A stretch of DNA of 64,000 nt from Methylomonas montana (GCF_030490285.1 NZ_CP129884.1:124001-188000), one strand, 5' to 3'; positions 48,550 to 57,701 are shown, counted from the first letter of the stretch. Numbers and translations: made by a program. The notes: generated from the sequence alone by a model not told the origin.

Positions 48550-51500
48550 TCACAAGACTCCTGCAAAATCGGCTTGCTTAATCAACATCGGTGCGACCGG
48601 CTGAGTATCGTTTCGATAACAATCCGGCGAACTGTCGCGCAATGGTAAATCTACGGTTTGCGCTTGCCAGGGCGTAAAACCGATACCGCGCTGAAACACA
48701 AATATCTCGCCGCTGTCCGGGTCCTTGGCACTGAGATGCACCCAGCCGCCGCCGATCAATTCCCGCAAGCTTTCTTGCCGGTCGTAAATTTGTTCCAGCA
48801 CCGCAGTCTTGGCCTCGACGACGATCTGCAAGCGCATTGCCTCGTGGATTTCGATCATCTGTCGGGGCAGGCCGGTGCGCAGATCGCTGCCGGCGCCTTC
48901 CATCACCGCGAAAAAGCCGGTCAGGTTGTGCGGCACTTTTGAACCGCAACCCAGCCGCTCGTTATTGACGGTGGAGAAATAATATTCTAGATTGATGCCG
49001 GCGCCGACCGGGCCGACCGCCAACAAGATGCCTTCCAGCACCGTACCGTCCGGGTCCTGGCTGGGATCGTAGGAAATCAAGAACAAGCGGCGGTCGAAAA
49101 ACGCGCCTTGCGTCAGCGAACGTCTGCCCACCAGCGCGGAGGCATTGGTGGCGTGGCCCAGCTCCGGGCGGGCTTGCGAGAAATCGGCCGAGCGGCCCTG
49201 AAAATGCCGCAAAGCCTGTTTCGGCGACGGCCGCCGAGGTGCCGACGCCAGCCGCCGGCAGCGCTCGTGCGCCGACATAAGTTGGGCATGGCGCATTTGC
49301 TCGACAAACCGGTCCAATGCCGGTTGGCGAGCCGCCGGTACCTCGGCGTGGTCATACCAAATAATCTCTTCGTCGCAGGTATTGTGTTCGGCGCCGATAA
49401 ACCAAGTGTCGTCCGGGATAACGATATTCCGTTCTGCTAACAATTTGCGCACCTCGGGACGATTCGCCATCGCCGCGAACAACCTGGCGTTCGGCCCGCC
49501 GTGACGGCCGCTACAGGCGCCGCAATCGTAAGCCGACAAATGCGGGTTGTTCTGACTCATCGAGCCATGGCCCATCAACACTACCAATTCGGCAAAGCCG
49601 TAGCTCAGGCCGGTATTGCGCAGAAAGCCGGCGACACGCTCGGCTTGCTCCTGATCGGTAAAACCCAGGCGCGGCTGCTGGGGCGTGGCCGGGGCGGCGT
49701 TGTCGGTCGCAGTAAAATGCAAGTGTGTATCTACTTCGGGTGCGATCTTTTCGGCACTCGCTGCTAGCAATTGTTGCTGGGTTTTCGGAAAGAAGCTTTT
49801 AGCCAGCAAGCCCAGCAAGGCCACCGGCGCGATGGTGTTGATCAACGGAAATGCCAGCAAGGCATTGCGGCGCAGACCGTGATGGAGCAAATTGGCGATA
49901 GCTTGTCTCAAGGTCCGGCCGTGGCGGTGGTGGGCGACTACATTTTCCTGGCCGGGCAAGCCACATTCCTGAACGTTATGGGCAGGTACCACCACCACCG
50001 GGCACAGCGGCGTCAGCCTGGTATCGTCCAGCCCTTGATAATTCATAGGCACACCGAAGAAGCCGGCGGCGCCCAGCGTTTCGACGGCGGGGTTTAGTTC
50101 TTCCAGGTGGCGGCGGATACCTTCCTCGCGGTCGTCCATGCAAAACACGATTTGCGCCTCCGGGCGACTGTCGCGTTTTGCCCAGCGCCCCCGGCCATGA
50201 TTGGCATGCAGGGCTTGCAGCAGCTCTTGCTGATAATGGCGTTCGTAAGCATTCAGCCAGATATTGCTTAGCTGGACTGCGCCGAGGCTGTCGATCACAT
50301 CCAGCCAGGCCAGCAATTGGGATTTATCGAGATGTTGCAAGGCAGTCGCGCTCAATTCCAACTGCTGGCAGACGCGGAACAGCCGCCAGCCGTGGTTGTA
50401 TACGCTTAAAACGGCGGCTGTCGCGTCGGTTGCCAAAGGGCTGTGTTGCCAGATCCAAATGCGTTCGGCCAGCGTTTGCCAGGCTGATTTATCGCGCGAA
50501 GCTTCATTTAATAAAGATTGACCGGCGAGGGCCAGATACTCCGGCAAACAACCTTGAAACAAGGCCTGTCTGACCGAAAATTCGGCTAAATTTTTTGAAA
50601 AATAGCTTTGCAGCTTGTCCAGATGCGCCTGGCAATGCCATTGCCGGCGGCAGAGTTGTTCCGCGTAAAGCCGGTCCAGCGTCAAGCGTATCGCCAGATA
50701 ATCCGCCAATAGCGGTTTGGTTTCGTCGTCGGCTTGATAGCCGGGATGAGTTTGCCGCCAGTTAATCAGGCCGGACCAGCCGGGCAGTTCCAAGGCCAGT
50801 CTTTGCAGATAGCCTGGCCACTGTAGTTGCGGAATCGCCAGCGCGTCGAGTTGTTGGGCGATGGCGTCGACAGAGTCCTCGGGCAGCGCATCGGTGATGG
50901 TTTGCCAATCGCTCAGTTCCTGGAAAAACGGTTGGGCATCGAAGCTCAAGCTGTGCCGCCAGGAGTGGTACAAACCCAACTCCTGCCGCTGCGGCAAACG
51001 CCAGGCCGCCAGCCCTTCGTCGAGCAGGGACGCGCACAGCCGGATCAATTGCGGGCGCACCGCGTCCAAAACGTCCTTACCGGTCAAGGCCAGCAGCAAA
51101 CCGCGCAAGCTCAGGCTCTCGCCAACTTGCGAAAACAGCATGGCTAGATTCTCGGCGGCGTGTAACCGCATCGGCAGCTCGGCGCTGGCATCGGCTTGAT
51201 GCGGCAACCATTGTTGGATTTGCTCGCCGGACAAATCCAGCAAATCTTCCGGATGCAGTTCGGGCATGGCTAATTCCAGCTTGTTCAGCAGGGTATGCCA
51301 CATCGTGCGCGACGCCGCGTCATTCAAAGTACCTAGCTCGTTCACTTGCCAATCGAATTGGGCAGGCGTCAGTATCTGCAAGTCACATAGCAAGGCTAGC
51401 CGGTAGAGTTGTAGATGGGTGACAGTTTTGTCGCCGACGTCGCCAAGCGCGGTTTGTAACAAAGCCCCAAACTGTTGCCCCAGTACCGCGTCGAGGTCGC

Positions 51501-51747
51501 TATCGGTTATCCGGTCTTGCCGATAAAGCTCGCGGAATTGTTCGGCGGTTAGATAACAGCTTATGCCGGTCAGTGCGCTGAATTCCGCCAAGGCCTGTTC
51601 GAACGGCAGATGTTGAAAGCCGTGCAAGGTGTTGTGATGCACGAAGTCGTGTATCGGCGCCTGTCCCGGCAGCACATGATCCAGGTGATGGATCGCGTCT
51701 ATGATAATTTGTCGTGGGGACAGAGTGCTTGCAGAGAATGCCGTCAT
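48550..51747 (-). CDS. dabA: DabA-type inorganic carbon subunit (DUF2309)
   Basis: 1065-residue protein of the DUF2309/DabA family. The family start FVHHNTLHGFQHLPFEQAL is near residue 34. The carbonic-anhydrase-like zinc site is intact: C536 and D538 in VFCMDDREEG, H727 in MGHGSMSQN and C742 in YDCGACSG. The spacing (two and fifteen residues) equals that of the proven ligands C351/D353 and H524/C539 in Halothiobacillus DabA. It would hydrate CO2 to bicarbonate in a one-way manner, driven by the proton-conducting partner. It is about 200-250 residues longer than the Halothiobacillus protein, mostly before the active site. A hairpin-rich gap precedes it. Confidence 0.9.
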   Translation of the reverse strand: MTAFSASTLSPRQIIIDAIHHLDHVLPGQAPIHDFVHHNTLHGFQHLPFEQALAEFSALTGISCYLTAEQFRELYRQDRITDSDLDAVLGQQFGALLQTALGDVGDKTVTHLQLYRLALLCDLQILTPAQFDWQVNELGTLNDAASRTMWHTLLNKLELAMPELHPEDLLDLSGEQIQQWLPHQADASAELPMRLHAAENLAMLFSQVGESLSLRGLLLALTGKDVLDAVRPQLIRLCASLLDEGLAAWRLPQRQELGLYHSWRHSLSFDAQPFFQELSDWQTITDALPEDSVDAIAQQLDALAIPQLQWPGYLQRLALELPGWSGLINWRQTHPGYQADDETKPLLADYLAIRLTLDRLYAEQLCRRQWHCQAHLDKLQSYFSKNLAEFSVRQALFQGCLPEYLALAGQSLLNEASRDKSAWQTLAERIWIWQHSPLATDATAAVLSVYNHGWRLFRVCQQLELSATALQHLDKSQLLAWLDVIDSLGAVQLSNIWLNAYERHYQQELLQALHANHGRGRWAKRDSRPEAQIVFCMDDREEGIRRHLEELNPAVETLGAAGFFGVPMNYQGLDDTRLTPLCPVVVVPAHNVQECGLPGQENVVAHHRHGRTLRQAIANLLHHGLRRNALLAFPLINTIAPVALLGLLAKSFFPKTQQQLLAASAEKIAPEVDTHLHFTATDNAAPATPQQPRLGFTDQEQAERVAGFLRNTGLSYGFAELVVLMGHGSMSQNNPHLSAYDCGACSGRHGGPNARLFAAMANRPEVRKLLAERNIVIPDDTWFIGAEHNTCDEEIIWYDHAEVPAARQPALDRFVEQMRHAQLMSAHERCRRLASAPRRPSPKQALRHFQGRSADFSQARPELGHATNASALVGRRSLTQGAFFDRRLFLISYDPSQDPDGTVLEGILLAVGPVGAGINLEYYFSTVNNERLGCGSKVPHNLTGFFAVMEGAGSDLRTGLPRQMIEIHEAMRLQIVVEAKTAVLEQIYDRQESLRELIGGGWVHLSAKDPDSGEIFVFQRGIGFTPWQAQTVDLPLRDSSPDCYRNDTQPVAPMLIKQADFAGVL

Positions 51748-52072
51748 TGCCGTGAGCCTCTGAGCTTGAAAAACAGTGTCGCGACCGCGACGGATGTTTT
51801 AAAGTCGGTTCTCGGACCGACAGCCGAGATACTTTCTTTTGCGTCGCCAAAAGAAAGTATCCAAAGAAAAGGCGACCCGAATGCCGCTTCGATCCAGCGC
51901 GCCAAAGCATTTGTCGAGGGTTTTCGGAAGGGGCTTCCCAGCCCCTCCGAAAACGAGCGGCATCCATGCCGCTCCCCTAGCGGGCTGTTCTCGCCAAATG
52001 CTTCGGTGCTCGGCGCGGCATACGGGAATGGGGCCCTTCCAATGGTAAGGGTGAGTTTTTTATTCAATGGAC
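51748..52072. other. hairpin-rich intergenic gap inside the carbon cluster
   Basis: This gap of 325 bases between the first NuoM-like gene and dabA is the only long non-coding space within the run. A minus-strand frame (51744-52334) spans it but overlaps the NuoM-like gene in another frame and has no known product. The central part is the three-hairpin element at 51831-51974. A dabA ribosome-binding site is present near 51755 on the minus strand only as a weak GAGGC. Confidence 0.5.
51831..51974. repeat. three-hairpin intergenic element
   Basis: Three stems lie in a row: ACTTTCTTTTG / CAAAAGAAAGT (51831-51841 with 51848-51858, six-base loop); TTTTCGGA-AGGGGCT / AGCCCCT-CCGAAAA (51921-51953, four-base loop, one bulge); and GAGCGGCAT / ATGCCGCTC (51955-51974, two-base gap). 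Such mosaics are typical of dispersed chromosome repeats in this group of bacteria. It may stop or slow transcription between the two parts of the cluster. Confidence 0.6.
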
Positions 52073-53545
52073 TCACGGCAACCTCTCCCCCATCACCGCC
52101 AACATCTTCCCCACCGTCGCGGTAGACAACTCGATCAAAGGGGCCGGTAATAGGCCGAATAACACGATGCCGCCTACCAACACCCCGGAAGCCATCAGTT
52201 CCACCGGTTTCAGGTCGGCGATGTCGCGCATCTGCGGTTTCACCGGACCGGTGAACAGCAAACCGATGGTGCGCATCGCGTAGGCGGCGCTGATCAGGAT
52301 GCTCAGGCTGAAAAACACCATCAAACCGCCCCATTGTTGAAAGCCGCCGATGATGGTGTGCAACTCGGCGATGAAACCCACCGAACCGGGCAAGCCCATC
52401 GCCGCGAGTAGCGTCAAGGTGGTAAAGGCCGCGAAGCGCGGCATCACTTGCACCAGCGAGCTGTAATCCTGGATGTTGCGGGTGTGGGTGCGCTCGTAAA
52501 GCAGGCCCACCAGCAGGAATAATGCGCCGGCGATCAGGCCGTGGGCGGTCATTTGCAATATCGCGCCGGTGAAGCCGGTCTGGTTCAGCGCAGCAATGCC
52601 GAGCAACACTACGCCCATATGACTCAGCGACGAATAGGCCACCATCGCTTTCAGGTCGCGCTGCCGCCAGGCTAACAGGCCACCGTAGATCATGCCGAAC
52701 AAGGCCAGGAACACCAACAAAGGTTGAATCAGCTTGGCGGCCACCGGCAACATCACCACCGAACGCAGCAAACCGTAGGCACCCATTTTCAACAGAATGC
52801 CGGATAGCAGGATGCTGATTGGGCTGGGCGCTTCGACGTGAGCCAGCGGCAACCAGCCGTGCAACGGGAAGATCGGCATCTTGACCCCGAAACCGATCAG
52901 AAAGCCCAGCAGCACCAATACCTGTTCGACCACCGGCATGCTTTGCGCGGCTTGACCCATCGATGCCATCAAAGAGCCTTGATGTTCCAGATCGTACTGG
53001 CTGATCGCCAGTAAACTGAGCAGCATGAACACCGAGCCGCCCATGGTGTACAGCACGAAATTCAAGCTGGCGGCGTGGCGGCGTTTACCGCCCCAGCGGT
53101 CGATCAGGAAGAACAGCGGGATCAGCGTGACTTCCCAGAAGATGTAAAACAGTGCCCAGTCTTGCGCCATGAACACGCCGAGCATGCCGAATTCCAGCAG
53201 CAGAATGGAGATGTGATAACCCTTGATGCCGTCGGACAGCGAGAACGACGCCAACAGGGAAATGGCGGTCAGTAGCGTGGCTAGCACCAGCATCGGCATT
53301 GAAAGTCCATCCACGCCCAAGGCATAGGCGCTGCCGAGCTTGGGATTGAGCGGATAAAACTCACTGAATTGCAATGCGGTATTGGCGGCATCGAAATCGG
53401 CCAATACCCGGCAGGCCAATAAAAAGGCCAGTAAACTGAAGAGGTTGGCTATGGTTCTAATCAACCGGCTGTTATGGCCCGAAACCAATACCAGCAGGAT
53501 TGCCCCCAGCGCCGGGGTCCATAGCAGCGCGCTTAACATCACCAT
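52073..53545 (-). CDS. NuoM/NdhD-like proton-conducting membrane subunit
   Basis: 490 residues from ATG 53545 (ATG 53539 is equally possible; no good ribosome-binding site). About 14 membrane helices. Closest of the three to canonical NuoM: FYIFWEVTLIPLFFLIDRWG near residue 118 with the conserved Glu, HGWLPLAHVEAPSPISILLS near residue 215 and GILLKMGAYGLLRSV near residue 236 with the lysine. A weak promoter (TTGGCT at 53602-53607, TAGAAT at 53577-53582, long spacer) lies upstream. It is the first gene of the minus-strand run, separated from dabA by the hairpin element. Confidence 0.8.
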   Translation of the reverse strand: MVMLSALLWTPALGAILLVLVSGHNSRLIRTIANLFSLLAFLLACRVLADFDAANTALQFSEFYPLNPKLGSAYALGVDGLSMPMLVLATLLTAISLLASFSLSDGIKGYHISILLLEFGMLGVFMAQDWALFYIFWEVTLIPLFFLIDRWGGKRRHAASLNFVLYTMGGSVFMLLSLLAISQYDLEHQGSLMASMGQAAQSMPVVEQVLVLLGFLIGFGVKMPIFPLHGWLPLAHVEAPSPISILLSGILLKMGAYGLLRSVVMLPVAAKLIQPLLVFLALFGMIYGGLLAWRQRDLKAMVAYSSLSHMGVVLLGIAALNQTGFTGAILQMTAHGLIAGALFLLVGLLYERTHTRNIQDYSSLVQVMPRFAAFTTLTLLAAMGLPGSVGFIAELHTIIGGFQQWGGLMVFFSLSILISAAYAMRTIGLLFTGPVKPQMRDIADLKPVELMASGVLVGGIVLFGLLPAPLIELSTATVGKMLAVMGERLP

Positions 53546-53640
53546 TGTTATCGTTGTAAGTCCAATACAGACCGGCATTCTAACGACATTTGGTTGAAAA
53601 AAGCCAATTTTGGAAAAAACGGTTTAAATAAACCAATTTG

Positions 53641-53714
53641 GCTCGGTCGGGTTGCGCCCCAGCCGGCGGAGCCGATTTCGCAAAGCCGGCGGCTTCGTGT
53701 ACCCTACGCGGCAT
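53641..53714. repeat. GC-rich intergenic repeat-like element
   Basis: This stretch between the divergent NuoM-like and MBL genes has two copies of AGCCGGCGG (near 53660 and 53685) and ends with GTACCCTACGCGGC. The GCCGCCGGC palindromes and the GTACCCTACGC end look like a dispersed repeat. No second copy is in the window, so this is a weak call. Confidence 0.35.
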
Positions 53715-53746
53715 AAATCAATAGGATTTGAGGGGGAATCCGTCAC

Positions 53747-54499
53747 ATGCGCAACAACGTTACGCTATTTAACAGCGACCATCATCGCTATATTTTATTG
53801 AACGAAAGCGAGCCTGGCGAGGAAGACGGCATTCCGTCCAACCAATATCTGATTGTCCACAACGGCAAGGGCACCTTGATGGATCCGGGCGGTTTCGGGG
53901 TGATGCCTCAAGTGCTTAACGAAATGCTGCAATATCTGAATCCGGACGATATCGAAGCCATTACGCTGTCTCATCAGGATCCGGACATCGTCGGCGGCTT
54001 AAGCAGCTGGATGAAACTGACGCCGGCCCGCATCTATGCCTCGCGCATTTGGCTGCGCTTTCTGCCACATTACGGTATTTCCGGGATGCGCCGTTTTGTC
54101 GGCATCGCCGACCAAGGCGAGTCGGTTACCTTACATTCCGGCTTGCAGCTGCAATTCGTCCCGGCGCATTTTCTGCATTCGCCCGGCCAGATCAATGTGT
54201 ACGATCCGATTTCGAAAATCCTGTTTTCCGGCGATGTCGGCGCTTCGATGGTGCCGAACGACAATTGCGAAGTTTTCGTCAGCGACTTCCAGCAACATCT
54301 GCCGTTCGCGGACGGTTTTCATAAACGCTATATGGCCTCCAACCGCGCTTTGCGTTACTGGGTGCAACAAGTCAGAAAGCTGGACGTAGAGATCATCGCG
54401 CCGCAACACGGGCCTTTGTATCGCGGCCAAGCCAAAGAGGACTTTTTGAACTGGCTGTACGATTTGCAGTGCGGCAGCGATTTGCTGGATGTCGAATAA
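53747..54499 (+). CDS. MBL-fold di-iron protein (flavodiiron/ODP-like sensor)
   Basis: 250-residue metallo-beta-lactamase-fold protein without a flavodoxin domain. Metal motifs: H76, D78 and D80 in LSHQDPDIVGG, H in PAHFLHSPGQ near residue 142, D in LFSGDVGAS near residue 164 and H in APQHGPLY near residue 222. The PAHFLHSPG block is typical of flavodiiron (FprA) and oxygen-binding di-iron proteins (ODP), which bind O2 or NO. The usual HxE/HxDH motif is HxDxD here. The next gene, a GGDEF-EAL protein, begins at the very next base after its stop, so this is most likely a gas sensor for that enzyme. Confidence 0.82.
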   Translation: MRNNVTLFNSDHHRYILLNESEPGEEDGIPSNQYLIVHNGKGTLMDPGGFGVMPQVLNEMLQYLNPDDIEAITLSHQDPDIVGGLSSWMKLTPARIYASRIWLRFLPHYGISGMRRFVGIADQGESVTLHSGLQLQFVPAHFLHSPGQINVYDPISKILFSGDVGASMVPNDNCEVFVSDFQQHLPFADGFHKRYMASNRALRYWVQQVRKLDVEIIAPQHGPLYRGQAKEDFLNWLYDLQCGSDLLDVE

Positions 54500-56650
54500 A
54501 TGGATTTCCCGACTAAAAGGCCCTCGCAGCTAAAATCGCTGCATATTCACAGCATCCGCACCTTGACCGAGTTGCTGGAAGCGCAAAACCGCACCCAGAC
54601 TTTCGAACGCGGCATTATTGACCTGGCGATACGCGAAGTCGGCAAGCTCGCCGAGCGCCTGCCGATATTGGCCGACAACCATGCCGCGAAAGCAGAAGTG
54701 GCCGGGTACGCCCGACGCTGCAAGACCATCGCCGCCAGTCTGACGCTGCTCAATCAGCAACAGGGCAAGGATGCACACAATAATTGCCGGAAGATTTCTT
54801 CCTTGATCACGGAAACCCACGAGCTGTTGCGGCGCATGGAATTGACGCTGATCGATAAGAGCCTGTTCGAGCGGCAATCGGCGGTATTGGAAAACATCAT
54901 CCTCTCCCACGAAAAAGTCACGCAATGGAAGGAGTTCGTGCAGGAAATCCTGCTGGAATTTCACGGCTTTTTTCCGTTCAATTTTTTCTCGATCGCTTTT
55001 ACCGGCGCGTCCGGCATCAGCATTTATTTGTATTATTTGGGGCAATACGACGAACAGACCAAAATCTTCGTTCGTAAGCGTTTGGCCGATAATCTGCTGG
55101 CCGAACTGAAAATTCCGGCCGACACGCTGGTGGAACTGGAAGAGTTTTTCATCACCGACATCAAGCAGCAACGCGATTTCGAGGAAATCGAAACCATCAC
55201 AGTCGGTGTGCCGGACGAGAAAGTCGGTGTCGGCGGCATTCTGGGGGTCAGTTACTCGTCCGGTTACCGTTTGACGACCCAGGAACAAAGCATCATCCGT
55301 TCGTTGCTGTCGGTGATGGTGATGGTGGTCGGTTCCAGCAAAACCTTGTCGCGCACGTTGCAAGAACTGGCCTATTACGCCGAACACGATCCCTTGACCG
55401 GGCTGCATAATCGCCGCTATTTCAATGAAATCCTCGAATACGAATTCGACCGCGCCTGCCGTCACAATGATCAATTCGCACTGTTGTCGATGGATCTGGA
55501 CAATTTTAAAGGCGTCAACGACGGTTTCGGGCACATGGTCGGCGATCAGGTGCTGATCCATCTCGGGCAGTTGTTGAAAAAGCAATTGCGCAAGGGCGAT
55601 GTGCTGGTGCGCTTGGGTGGGGACGAGTTTGCCGTGCTGCTGCCTGGCGCCGACGATCACAGCGCGCTGATCATCGCCGAATCCTTGCGGCAAGCGGTGC
55701 ACGATTTCGAATTTGAGGTCGATGGCCCTTATCGGGAGCACATCAGCCTGACGACCTCGATCGGTGTCGCCACCTTTCCGAAGGATGCGCCGGTGGTGGC
55801 CGATTTGTTGGCTGGCGTCGATTTGGCCTTGTACCAAGCCAAAAGCGCCGGTAAAAATTTCGTTTTCCCGCTACGCAGTCTGGAAACCGGCATTGCTCAA
55901 AACAAAAAAATGCTGGGCCTGTCGGAAGTCTTGAAAAAGGCCTTGAAGGAAGAGCGTATCGTGCCGTATTTTCAACCGATCATGGCTTGCGCCAGCGGTG
56001 AGTTGCACGCCTACGAAGCGCTGGCGCGATTAGCCACCGAAGACGGCGAAATCATTCCGGCCGGGGTGTTCATCGACGCCGCCGATAAATATGGTATCAG
56101 CTTGAACCTGGATCACGTGATGCTGCGCAAAGTTACCGCCTTCATGGCCGAGCAGTATGCCGAAACCGGCCAAATGCCCACCGTATTCGTCAATCTGACG
56201 CCGCAGGAAATTCAACGCCGCGACATCCTGCAATATGCGGAAAATCTCTGTCGGCAACAGCGCATCCCGCCGGAAAAACTGGTATTCGAAGTCACCGAGC
56301 GTGAAGCGATCGGCGATCTGTCCAATATGCGCAAGTTTCTCAGCAATTTGCGGGAGAAAGGCTTTGCCTTTGCGTTGGACGATTTCGGTAGCGGCTATAA
56401 TTCCTTTCATTACCTGCGCGATCTGCATTTCGAATACGTCAAGATCGACGGTGCGTTTATTTCCAATATCATGGAATCCAAGGTCGACAGTGTGTTGATC
56501 GAAAATCTCAACCGGCTTTGTCAGCAGCTGGGGATGAAGACTTTGGCGGAGTTCGTCGAATCCGAAGAAATCATGGCTAGGTTGCGGGAGATCGGCGTCG
56601 ATTATGCCCAAGGCTTTCATCTGGGCCTGCCCAGAGAACGTTTCCTGTAG
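54500..56650 (+). CDS. diguanylate cyclase/phosphodiesterase (GGDEF-EAL)
   Basis: 716-residue cytoplasmic protein without membrane segments. Residues 1-140 are helical (a possible docking part), residues about 150-290 look like a GAF-type domain (FPFNFFSIAFTGASGISIYL), then GGDEF with intact motif at residues 373-377 and EAL with the motif at 506-508 (YEALARL) and DDFGSGYNS near residue 630. Both activities could be present, controlled by the sensor part. Its start directly follows the stop of the di-iron MBL gene, so the two are made together. Confidence 0.92.
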   Translation: MDFPTKRPSQLKSLHIHSIRTLTELLEAQNRTQTFERGIIDLAIREVGKLAERLPILADNHAAKAEVAGYARRCKTIAASLTLLNQQQGKDAHNNCRKISSLITETHELLRRMELTLIDKSLFERQSAVLENIILSHEKVTQWKEFVQEILLEFHGFFPFNFFSIAFTGASGISIYLYYLGQYDEQTKIFVRKRLADNLLAELKIPADTLVELEEFFITDIKQQRDFEEIETITVGVPDEKVGVGGILGVSYSSGYRLTTQEQSIIRSLLSVMVMVVGSSKTLSRTLQELAYYAEHDPLTGLHNRRYFNEILEYEFDRACRHNDQFALLSMDLDNFKGVNDGFGHMVGDQVLIHLGQLLKKQLRKGDVLVRLGGDEFAVLLPGADDHSALIIAESLRQAVHDFEFEVDGPYREHISLTTSIGVATFPKDAPVVADLLAGVDLALYQAKSAGKNFVFPLRSLETGIAQNKKMLGLSEVLKKALKEERIVPYFQPIMACASGELHAYEALARLATEDGEIIPAGVFIDAADKYGISLNLDHVMLRKVTAFMAEQYAETGQMPTVFVNLTPQEIQRRDILQYAENLCRQQRIPPEKLVFEVTEREAIGDLSNMRKFLSNLREKGFAFALDDFGSGYNSFHYLRDLHFEYVKIDGAFISNIMESKVDSVLIENLNRLCQQLGMKTLAEFVESEEIMARLREIGVDYAQGFHLGLPRERFL

Positions 56651-56656
56651 CAACTT

Positions 56657-57121
56657 ATGCAAATACATATGATCGCGGTCGGCAACAAGATGCCGGACTG
56701 GGTGCAGCAAGGCTATAATGAATACGCCAAACGGTTGCCGCGCGAATGCGAGTTGCTGTTGAAGGAAATCGCGCCGGACAAGCGCCGTGGCGGCGACATT
56801 GCCCGGATTACCAAGGACGAAGGCGAGCGCATGATAGCGGCGCTGCCGGCCAGGGCGCATGTGGTGACGCTGGATATACCCGGTAAACCCTGGACGACGC
56901 CGAATCTGGCGCAGGCTTTGCAACGTTGGCTGGGCAATGGCCAGCCGGTGGCCTTGATGATAGGCGGCCCGGAAGGTTTGTCGCCGCAAGTCAAAGACCT
57001 GGCCCGGGAATCCTGGAGTTTGTCGCCGCTGACCTTTCCGCATCCCTTGGTCCGAGTGATTGTCGCTGAACAAATCTATCGAGCTTGGAGTCTGCTCAAT
57101 AATCACCCTTATCATCGTTAA
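56657..57121 (+). CDS. rlmH: 23S rRNA (pseudouridine1915-N3)-methyltransferase
   Basis: SPOUT methyltransferase acting on the 70S ribosome at position 1915. 154 residues, normal size. It begins [20 protein letters not shown], has the SAM-knot sequence [14 protein letters not shown] near residue 102 and ends with the conserved [20 protein letters not shown] and the His-Tyr-His-Arg tail. It stands six bases after the GGDEF-EAL gene and five before maf, starting the conserved rlmH-maf-rng run. Confidence 0.96.
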   Translation: MQIHMIAVGNKMPDWVQQGYNEYAKRLPRECELLLKEIAPDKRRGGDIARITKDEGERMIAALPARAHVVTLDIPGKPWTTPNLAQALQRWLGNGQPVALMIGGPEGLSPQVKDLARESWSLSPLTFPHPLVRVIVAEQIYRAWSLLNNHPYHR

Positions 57122-57125
57122 CCGA

Positions 57126-57701
57126 ATGAGTCCACAAATCATCCTGGCTTCCGCCTCGCCGCGCCGCAGCGAATTGCTCAAGCAGATCGGCGTCCGCCAC
57201 AGTATCATGGCGGTCGATATCGACGAAACGCCGCTGCCTAGCGAAGCGCCGGCCGCTTATGTCGAGCGGGTGGCCGCCGAAAAATCCGCGCTTTGTCTGG
57301 CGATGACCGGCGCGGCGTTGCCGGTGCTGGCGGCCGATACCAGCGTGATTTGCGACGGCCGCATTCTCGGCAAACCGGACGATTTGCAGCATGCCATCGA
57401 AATGTTGAGCCACTTATCCGGTCGCAGCCATCAGGTATATAGCGCGGTGTCCCTGCGTGGCGCCGAGCATTGGCAAGCCTTGAGCATCAGCGAGGTGCGC
57501 TTTCGGCCACTGAGCCACCAGGAAATCGTCGCTTACTGGCAAACCGGCGAACCGCACGATAAGGCCGGTGCTTACGCGATCCAGGGTCTGGCCAGCGTCT
57601 TCATCGAAGCGATGTCCGGCAGTTTTTCCGGGGTGATGGGCTTGCCGCTGTTCGAAACCGCGCAATTATTAAGCCGAGCAGGCATAGACATAATCCAATG
57701 A
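57126..57701 (+). CDS. maf: Maf-like nucleotide pyrophosphatase
   Basis: 191 residues from ATG 57126. Maf proteins hydrolyse dTTP/UTP or modified nucleotides to monophosphates. Motifs: ILASASPRRSELLKQIG near residues 5-21, the YVERVAAEKS helix near residue 48, LPVLAADTSVICDGRILGKP near residue 66, and the end GSFSGVMGLPLFE near residue 169. The aspartate of AADTSV is the catalytic acid. The stop overlaps the rng start (ATGA). Confidence 0.94.
   Translation: MSPQIILASASPRRSELLKQIGVRHSIMAVDIDETPLPSEAPAAYVERVAAEKSALCLAMTGAALPVLAADTSVICDGRILGKPDDLQHAIEMLSHLSGRSHQVYSAVSLRGAEHWQALSISEVRFRPLSHQEIVAYWQTGEPHDKAGAYAIQGLASVFIEAMSGSFSGVMGLPLFETAQLLSRAGIDIIQ

Noticed and set aside
51744-52334. Gene on the minus strand across the gap before dabA
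   Set aside because: Half of it lies in another frame of the NuoM-like gene, and the rest is the hairpin-rich repeat.
43878-53545. Respiratory complex I operon
   Set aside because: Only NuoL/NuoM-type subunits occur; NuoA, H, J, K, N and all hydrophilic subunits are missing, while a DabA gene and carbonic anhydrase are present.
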